A stretch of 64,000 nt of DNA from Acanthosepion esculentum (lineage: Eukaryota > Mollusca > Cephalopoda > Sepiida > Sepiidae): the NCBI GenBank assembly GCA_964036315.1, contig OZ038485.1, positions 79,189,460 to 79,253,459 on the forward strand. Reading direction: 5' to 3'. The notes under the pieces are model-generated. The model was not told where the DNA came from and did no database searches. It worked only from the letters and a program-made list of their open reading frames with translations. A program made the translations under genes and the position numbers. How positions within the stretch are numbered: position 1 is the stretch's first letter; every line of letters starts with the position of its first letter. Positions 49,071 to 59,086 of the stretch are shown one piece after another.

Positions 49071-52000
49071 GTAAGTTTTCAAATTGGTGAAACTACAAAG
49101 TGGTCCAAAAATAACCAATGGATTTTAAAATTCAATATCTCGTTTTTTCTTTAAATTTAATTCACAATACTATAGCATTATATAAAGTTGATATGAGAAA
49201 AATATTACATTAATTGATAAAGATTACATCTTTTAAGTGGCATCTATTTTCATCTTCGCGAAAACTGTTTCTAGTGCTCTGACTACTGTCTGAATATTGT
49301 ACTTCATCTGTTAGAGCATCGAGGCTGGTTAACGTGAACTTCTTTTTTAGATAGTCCCATACGAAGATATCAGGGAAATGGTACCCAGTTTTATCCAAAA
49401 TGTGACAAATTATTCTTTTCACTCAAATTTAAATGGGCGACTGGCTTTAGCCCTTGTAGTATGAGTTATTACCCTATTTTGTTTTAAGGAAACTGTTTGA
49501 TGCCTTTAAAAATTGGTTGGAGTAACGTCCGAGAAATCAAAACCCGTCGAGACTGTTATTACTTGGAGAATCCCTCACCGTAATGGCGACTATATGCTCA
49601 TTGAGTTTGAATTATAAATCATTGGTTTTCTTCCTGCAGTCGAATATTTTTACATGATTATTTTCTAATGAATTCTTTATGAAATAACAAAAAGTGAACT
49701 AAAATATATTAATAAACATAAAAAAGTTATTAAGCTTTCGAAATCTGTGGCCACTTTGGGGCCACCCTGTATAAAGATTATTTTGAAAAGAAAATGTTCC
49801 TTCTTTCATTCACCAGGTCCGTTTGTGCTGTTTCTATTGAAGTTTAATTTAAGTCATCGCCAAGTTATCATTTGCGGAGGATTTTTTTCTGCTGTGTCAA
49901 CATTTGCAAGCTTTTTTGTTAATAAAGTTGAAGTTCTTTATGTTACGTATGGCATTCTCACAGGTAAGAAGGAAATTTTTTTTATGTGAAATAGATATCA
50001 CTCCCTACTATTTTTCTCATTTTATTTGTACTTGTTGAGTTTTCACGGCAAATGTATCGGATCGCTATCTATTGCGAGCTGATACAGTTGTGAGTGAGAG
50101 CAGGCCTTTTCATTATTCCGGTGTTCTCTTCAATAATTATTCAGCGCATCATCACCATCATCATTGTTGTGGAGTTATTTCCACAATAGAAACTGTATTC
50201 GGACTAAATGCGTCCTAAATAGGTTAAACGTACAGAAACGTTAGGAACTTGTAATAAAGTGTTACGCAGAGTAATCGAGTTGTGGTCGCTGACTACTACT
50301 TCCTCTCGACTACTCCTGACTCCTACTTATAATAGGTGGGAGAGTCTATTATCTAGACAAGGTGTCTTTCACTATAACACCACCCTCCTAAAACTTTACT
50401 CCGTAGGAGTAAAAGTTTTAAATATTTTATTTATTTTTTTACAGAAAAGGAGAGAGAGAAAAAAACAAAAAAACTTCATTTTTTTAGCAATATCGTAGCG
50501 TATCTCCTACATTTTGGATCCATTTTTAAATGATCCGTTGCCTTTCTTTTTCTCTTGGATCGGCGTACCTCAGGTAACATCGTTGCTGGCGTTGGAATAT
50601 TAAACGTATCAAAAATCACCTCCATAGGTGTTTCTTCAACTGGAGCGCTGTCAACCACGTCTGAAGAACGTCGTCTGATCTGGTTAATGTGCCGTCTGCA
50701 CGTGAATTTTTCACCTTTCACGAAGTACATCATGTTGCCAATCCGCTTTTCTATTTTTCCACTCTCCCAGAATGATTTATTCTGTTTATATACCTTAAAG
50801 TATACTTTTTCACCAGGATTGTATTTCTTAACTTGAATATTTTTTTTCTGTACCTGGCTTTGTCTTTTTTGGTAATAATTTGTCGAAGACAGATCTTACC
50901 CGACGTGCAAACATCACCTCGGCTGGCGATTGTGAGGCAGGTTTGCGTTATTTGGGGTAAGTCTGTATACCTGTAGAAACTTCTGTAGGGCTTCATCTGC
51001 AGGTATTTCCCTAGCTTTCTTTAAAGCTCTTTTAAGGGTGTCCACAATTTTTTCAGCTAACCCGTTAGATCTTGGGTGATATGGAGCTCTGGTAACATGT
51101 TCGACATTATATTCCTTGCAGAAATCTTTAAATTGTTTCGACGAAAATTGACTTCCGTTGTCCGTCACAATTGTGTCTACAATACCAAACCTTGCGAACA
51201 ATTCCAGCAGGAAGTTTTTCGTACTTTGCGTCGTCGGTTTTCTTATCCTTTGTATCTCAGGCCATTTCGAGAAACTATCCACTACTATGATGTAATGGTA
51301 TCCATTCAGTGGACCTGCAAAATCCACATGCAACCTAGACCATGGTAAGTCTGTTTTTGGCCAGGGATTAAATTTTACTGGTGGTGCCTTTGCAGCAAAA
51401 GTACAGACTTTACATTTTGCTACTGCGTTCTCAATGTCCCTGTCCATATTCGGCCAATAAACAAAAGTTCGCATTAGGCTCTTCATCCTAGTGCTGCCTG
51501 GATGTCCAGTATGGAAATCTTTTAATATTTGTTTTTGAAGTGTGTATGGAATCACCACACGTTCTCTATATAACAAGACTGAATCGCAAAGCGGAAACAC
51601 ATTTGTTATGTACTGGTCCCTCTTGGCTATTTTTTCTTTTACTTTCAAGATATATTCGTCCCTGGTGGCTTCTTCTTTTATTTTTTCTAGAGTTACCGGA
51701 AGTTCCCGAACTGCATTACACACAGTAAATTTCAGCTCTTCTGATTTCAGTGAAGCAATTACCGTGTCTTCTAATGGTTCGCTCCTTTTATGAATTAACC
51801 TGGGCAGCCCATCAGCATAGTCAAATTTATTGGATGGTATGTACTCCATGCTGAAGTTATAATTTAGCAATATTGTAGCCCATCTTTGTAGTCGGTTTGC
51901 TGTATGCTTCGGCAAACTCTTTTTCGCTCCAAAAATCGAAATTAGAGCCTTATGATCGGTTTGTAGCTTAAAATGTCGACCGTGGAGAAATCGGTGAAAT

Positions 52001-55000
52001 TTCGCTATTGCAAATATTATTCCGAGCGCCTCTTTCTCCATCTGAGAGTAATTCTTCTCAGCCGGAAGTAGTGCTCTAGAAGTATGAGCAATTGGTTTTA
52101 CTTGACCATCTGTCATTTTGTGTAAAATACACGCTCCTATTCCATACGCACTTGCATAGCAAGCTACTATAATTTCTAAATCCGGATTGTAATGGGTTAG
52201 AAATAATTCCGGGGTTAATACTTCCTTTATCTTTTCAAATGATTTCTGGCATTCATTAGTCCACTTCCAGGGTTTTCCTTTCTTCAATAGTTCATTTAAT
52301 GGTTGCCGCAGATCATACATTTTAGGGATGTATATTTGGTAATAATTAGCTAATCCCAAAAAACTTTGTAATCTGGTAATATCTTTCGGAGCCAGCATGT
52401 CTTTTATAGCCGCTTCTCGATCTGGGTCTGGCCTTCTACCATTCTTATCGATGATCTGCCCCAGATATTTCACTTTTTCCATGAAAAACTCGTATTTACT
52501 TTCCTTGAGTTTAAATCCAAACTCCTGTATTCTGGAAACTACTGCATTTACATGTTTCACGTGTTCTGCAATACTTGTACTTCTCATGAGGATGTCATCT
52601 AGATACGCTACTGCGATGGCGGGGGCGACCTTAATCCCAAAAGGTAGTCTGTTAAATTTATACAGACCCCGATGTGTGTTAATACACAAAAGTTTAGACG
52701 TTTCTTCTTCTACCGGTATTTGCAGATATGCATCGCTGAGGTCTATTTTCGAAAATAGTGTGCCTCCATTAAGCTTTGCAAATATTTCTCCTTTGTTGGT
52801 AGAGGATAATTATAGTCTTTAAGTGCCGCGTTTAACCCCGTCGAAAAATCCGCACAAACACGAATGTCTTTAAACTTTTTCTTCACGTATAAAGTCGGAG
52901 CTGCCCAATCACTATAGTCAACTTTTTTGAGTACACCGGATTTCTCTTATCTGTCTAATTCTTTATCAATCTGTTCTATTGAGGCAAACGGAACACTCCT
53001 TTTCTTTTTGAATACCGCCTGAGCGTTTTCTTTTAAAAAGAATTTTGCCTCCATCTTGGTACACGTTCCCAAGCCCGGAGAAAAAACAGTAGGAAATGTT
53101 TCCTTAAGTTTCTCTATTAATTTTTCGGCTTCGGAGTTAAAAGTTTCTACCTTGTAACACAAATAATTTATCGGTAGATCCCATAATTGAAATTCTGTTA
53201 TCCAATGTAAGTTCGTGGTATTTTCCATGACAAATAGTTTAACTTTTCGTGTTTTTTTATTTAACGTGACGTTTGTAACAAGTTCTCCAATAAATTGTAT
53301 TTTTTCTCCCGTCACAGACTTCGCGATTTTCTTTGTCTTCATTAAAGTTGATTTCTCCAACTTCTTCCACGTATGCAAATTTATGATAGAGAGATCCGAA
53401 CCAGTGTCAAGTTGCATTTTTATTTTTTTATTATTTATTTCGACGATAACGAATTTTCTAGTTATTCCATCGTTTACCTCGTTGGACTTTAATTTTCTTA
53501 TTTCATTGCCTTAATTTTTTGAACGGCAATGTGTGCGTCTGTGCCCAACTCTTCCACATTTGAAACATTTTTATTCCTAAAATTGCAATATCTGTACCAG
53601 TGTAGTTCACCGCAAGCAAAACATGGCTTCGGGCGTTTTTGTTTGTTTTCCACTGGTATTTTACTTTTTGCTAGATAATCTGCAATTTTATTATTCTTTT
53701 TGTCAGACTGACTTTCTTTTTTGTAACGAACTTTCGTTACATGCGAAACGCCAGACTGTTGTATCTTTTTTGCGTCTTTTTTTACGCTAACATATCTTGT
53801 GCAGTCTTCTGCCAAATTCTGTACCGTAATACTTGGATTGCTTTCCAATTTTGCCAGTACTAATTTTCTCAACTCTGCGTCTTTTTCCGCTACCAGTTCT
53901 TGAACAAACACCAAGCACTTAAAATTGTCTGCGCTTAGCTCTGCTAGCTTGAATTCTTCACAATGCATATTCACATTGGCTGCGTACGTTATATAGTCAT
54001 GTTCGTCATCTTTTATGAAATTCAAACATTTCCACCTCTTGTGGAACAAAGATGTTTTTTGACTAAATAATTCACTTAATATATTTACCGCTTCGGTAAA
54101 TGTCAAGTCATTAGTTTTTTTCGGTAAAATGTAGTTTACCAATTTGTTATGCTCAGCAGTTCCTAATTTACTTAAAAGAAGCCTAACCTTCTTTCCTTCA
54201 GACCACAAGTGGCAGTCCTCGTTATACACGTCCGTATATTTTTTTAAATATTCTTCAAAAGTTACCTCTTCATCTGGACTGTACGTGAATCTTTCAATAG
54301 AATTACATATTGTATTCTCTGGGAAGAAATCATTTTGTAGACTTTACTCTTTCCTGTTCTCGGTTATTTCCAGAATTTTTCTTTGAAACTCCTCATGCAT
54401 TTGTTCCATTTTCTGTTGGAATTGCATCTGTCTATTGAAAGTTTCCTCCTGTAACTGCTTCTGGAATGCTTTCTGTTTTTCCAATATTTTCGTTTGTTGT
54501 TCCAATTGGAACTTTAAAAAATCCTGGAACAGAATTTTGCATTCCTCCTTTTTTTTTTCAAAGTGTAACTCCGAGAATTTGTCGCCCACGTTATTTGTGG
54601 CGAACAAAATTTTTCTTCCGCCCTGTGAGTGCTGATTTCGTCGTCAAAACCATTGTGGCGGACGAACTTTTTCTTCCTCCGTATGAGTGCAAATCTTCGT
54701 CGCCAAAAGTTGTTGTGGAGTTATTTCCACAATAGAAACTGTATTCGGACTAAATGCGTCCTAAATAGGGTAAACGTACAGAAACGTTAGGAACTTGTAA
54801 TAAAGTGTTACGCAGAGTAATCGAGTTGTGGTCGCTGAACACTACTCCTTCCTCTCGACTACACCCGACTCCTACTTATAATAGGTGGGAGAGTCTATTA
54901 TCTAGACAAGGTGTCTTTCACTATAACAATGATGATGATGATGATCATCATCATCATCATTAGTAGTAATAGTAGTAGAAGTAGTAGAATTCGAAGAAAA

Positions 55001-58000
55001 ACATTCCCCGGGGAAGTAACGGACTTCTAAAGTTGGTTTCTAATACTGCTACGGTTATGTATTCAATATATTTCATAGGGACTTTTAATATCCCATAGCA
55101 CTCAATTTTATATGAAGAAATCCTAAAGATGGGTGTTTTTTTTTTAGTTTTCGCCTAAAATATAGACAAATATCGGAGGTCGTACCAAAGATAGATTATG
55201 CCGAATTAAGTATTAAGGAATTAAACTAGTGTTTAATTAAATAGAATAAATTAATAGAGCTTTGTATTAAAATAATGTTGGCGTTTACTTGTCTGTTGCC
55301 CCCTTTTTTATAATCTTAACAAATGAATACGTTTTAATTAATAGACAATAAATTTACTTCGATTACTTTCCTTGGAAAGGCGTTACCAATAGACCATGGA
55401 GCAAAATATTATTAATAATAATGATAATGATAATAAATGCTTATCAGTAATTCCGTGCTCCATTCTATAACCCTGATTCCCTTCGTTATTCATGTATATA
55501 GTACTTATTATTCTGTTAGCTGTAATAAGAGAGTCATCCTGATTGTCCTGCACTCCAACTGCGCTAAATGTATCTGGTCGCCATGAATACAGAGAAGTCA
55601 AGTTTTTCAATCGTCCAATGCTCCCTTCAGTAAGCAAGTTCAATATTATTATTGTTAAAGTAATATTAGTAGTAGAAGAATAAATAGTAATATTAATAGT
55701 CGTATCTGTAAAATTGTTGTGATTGTTTTGGTAGTGTCGACGATACAAACAGTAATGAATATAGTGTATTAATCAAATACTACTACTACTACTATTAATA
55801 ATAATAATAATAATAAACATTTATAAATAATAGATGTGAAATAATCACTATGGTATGCTGTTGGATAGGTGAATGTGTAATACTTTTCCATTTCTGCAAT
55901 TATGTCTTTTAGTGCCACTTTAGTTTGGCTAAGAGCTAGATTATATAAATGATTTCCACTTGAACTAGGTCACAAATGCTCGATTTAGGGAACCAAATCA
56001 ATGTCATTGTTCATAACGCATTGTTGTAGACAAATGGTAGGATTCAATTAAGCAGAATGTTATTTTACTCTATCAATCGAAAACAAAAACTTCATACGAA
56101 ACAAGCGATGTTCACTCTCAGAAATCCTTCTGTATATACTTAACACAGGTTCTGTCTATATTTCTGAGGTGAGGTATTATGTACAGTATTTACATTAGTC
56201 GGACTATTGTCCTCATCTTTGTCGCCATATTTGTCACAACGTTTCGGCCGTTGTACGCTCTGGCCTTCTTCAGGTGGTTGGAATTTCGAACTGAACCCTT
56301 TATTTCGATCACTGGGGTAGACTGTTCTAGTTCCACGAGCCATGTTTGATGGATGTCAGTTAACAGTTATCTCCTGCTAATTTACCCTCTGAAAGTTCTC
56401 CACTGCATTAACCGGGTATTGAACTCACACTCTTTGGGTCTGTCAAATATATATTGAAACGTTGTGACAAATATGGCGACAAAGATGAGGACAATAGTCC
56501 GACTAATGTAAATACTTGACACAGGTTGTTGGAAAGGATATCTATAAATCCTCCACATGTGAGAGCGCGAATATATCCCTTTTCTATACATACAAATATA
56601 AATGCATCAGTAAATAATATTTCTATATACGTGAGAGGATGTATAAACTAATCGTTTGACACGAAGCTATTAGCTGAAATATTATCGAATATTTTCGCTG
56701 TATAATTTACAACTGATGCGAATGATACATATTATTAAATCAATTGCAGTGATGAGGAAAAGGTTTACGTTGAAAATTAATAAATCTTTCTATAGTAGCC
56801 TACGGATTTTTGATGCACCTATGTATTTGTATAGCTAGGCTTTCATTTCTTCTATTTTTTTTATTCATAGACTATATAGACTTATATATTTGTTTATGCG
56901 CAGACATCAGTTTTTGTTTATCCGTGTTCTATATGCTTGCACTGTTCTAGGTGGATAATGTTTCACACCCAGTCATAATCTTTTTTTTTTTACTGCTTTT
57001 CAGCCAATATGTTGTGTAGACAAACATCTGATCAACGGACTAATGGGTAGGGGTGGCCCGTTAAATGCAAGGTGTCTATTGATTGGAAGGAATTATTTTT
57101 GAGTTATAAAACCACTATAGTAACTACCAGTAGTTATGAACATAATTTAAATACTATAAACATGTATATATGGCATAAATAAATATATACTTAATATAGA
57201 TATATTAATCAAAATAACAAAAATAATAGATTTCTCACGGCTATTTTCACACGCACGCGCTAATGTATGGTACTTTTCTCTTTGTTTACAACTGCAAGAC
57301 CCGCCACTGTCGCCAACCGGTCGTTTTTAGAGCTAATCCGTCTCCTTCTGCTAAGCCCACAAATTTCGAAATACATCGCTGACGATTTTTTTTTCTCTGC
57401 ATATTTCTTTTTATTTTACATGCAAATATTGTCCATTAATGGGAGTCTGTAAATGCTATGTTTGTTTGAACTCCCTTATTGATGCCTATCTCCACACAAT
57501 CTATCTTTAACATTTAGCTGTCTTTTTTGTCTTAACCTCAATAAACATTAATTTATAGAATTGACCTGGGTAACCATTAATAATAATTTGCTTTTTTTCT
57601 CCAAATTCCCTCTTTTGGAACAATGCTCATGTCATCTTATCTGCATATTCTTGTTTCTTCTTTTGAATTATCTCTGCTATCTTTATTTCCAAGAGACTTA
57701 TACTATTTTTCCGTTGTCATTCAAATATAATCAGTTCAAGGGTATTCTATAACTCGATTTCTCGACTTATTTCTTAACTAGACAATGTTAGGTTTTCTTG
57801 ATCCTTTTTATAAGAATAAACCTTATTCATTGTTTTTGCCTGCCTTCAAATTTATTTCATTCCTTTTCATGACGTTTCTCAATATTTTTTCAGGTTGTTT
57901 CGTTGGCATGTCATATTTCTCCTGTAACGTCATGGTTGGATATTATTTTAAGAAGAAACGAGCATTGGCTGTGGGAATCGCTCACAGTGGGGCTGGATTT

Positions 58001-59037
58001 GGTATATTATCACTTAATTATCTCACAGAACGAAGCATTTCCTTTTATGGTATGAGGGGAACATTTTTATTGATAAGCGGTCTGTTTTTGAACTTTATTG
58101 TCTATGGCGCCATATGTCGTCCGCTTAAAACACTCAACGTGAAGAATAAAAAGATGAAAGGTAAGTGCAATTAGAAGTATATACTTTTCAAAGAACTTAT
58201 CAGAGTGTCAATGATTTAAAAAGCGATCATCATAAACTGATGCTGGTGTTTAATATGATGTATTGCACCATGGGGATTCTGATTCGCCCGCAAATATTTG
58301 TCGTGTAAATTTGTTATTCCATCTTTCCCAAATCTTGCCTCATCCCTAAACAAGACTTAAGAGCTTGTGCAATGAACCACCGGCAAAAGTACTCCCATGA
58401 TGAGTGATCAGAAAACGAATAAACCTGCACAATTTGCAAATGATACGGATACAGGAGCTGCTCTTGAAGTACCATCCATGCGGTACTATGTGATGTATAA
58501 CATGGAAGGTCCGCTTCATGTGTGCTGATACATGGATCCTCGCCGACAGTCTGTAGAATGTGTCCTTTGTAGTCTGTCGTACAAGCGGATCTTAGTTTTC
58601 CTCGATTTATAGTTTGTGGTGTTACGGATTCTGTTTAGTAACATGAGAGTAACAGCAGGAAAGGAGGGCTGACTTGGCTGCCTTTGGCCTGGAAAAAGCA
58701 ATCTGATACAGCCGTGCAGCCTCGCTCCCATTACCATTCGCGTGGTTGTGTGTAAAAATTCTATATGCCGGTTGACAATATAAAAATCCTAGCATTGATA
58801 AATGAAACACTTCTCAGTTAACACATTACTACACACGTTAAACGTTGGCGACAGATTAACAACAAGTGTACACGAATGACAAATGTAATCTAGTGAAAAC
58901 AACGTCACTAACGTAATCTTTCTTTAAACTTAATAAATAAAAAAACGAAGGATTTGTGGAAATATGTTTATACGGATTTTTGTCCTTATTTTGGTGAGGA
59001 ACCCGTCTCCAACATTTGTAAAAATATTTGTGATACA

Positions 59038-59086
<49 letters not shown>

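Larger units (their letters stand above)
50165..54928 (-). mobile_element. Ty3/Gypsy LTR retrotransposon, near full length, inactive
   Basis: LTRs 50165-50379 and 54711-54928 (TG...CA, about 97% alike by eye) bound a minus-strand gag-protease-RT-RNase H-integrase order. It sits antisense in intron 2 of gene 2 inside an ATC/GAT repeat. The flanks ATCAT and ATGAT are not a clean duplication. Frameshifts and stops break gag and pol. Confidence 0.93.

Noticed and set aside
54929..54962. CRISPR-like short repeats
   Set aside because: They are simple GAT/ATC trinucleotide runs without spacers, in a eukaryotic intron.
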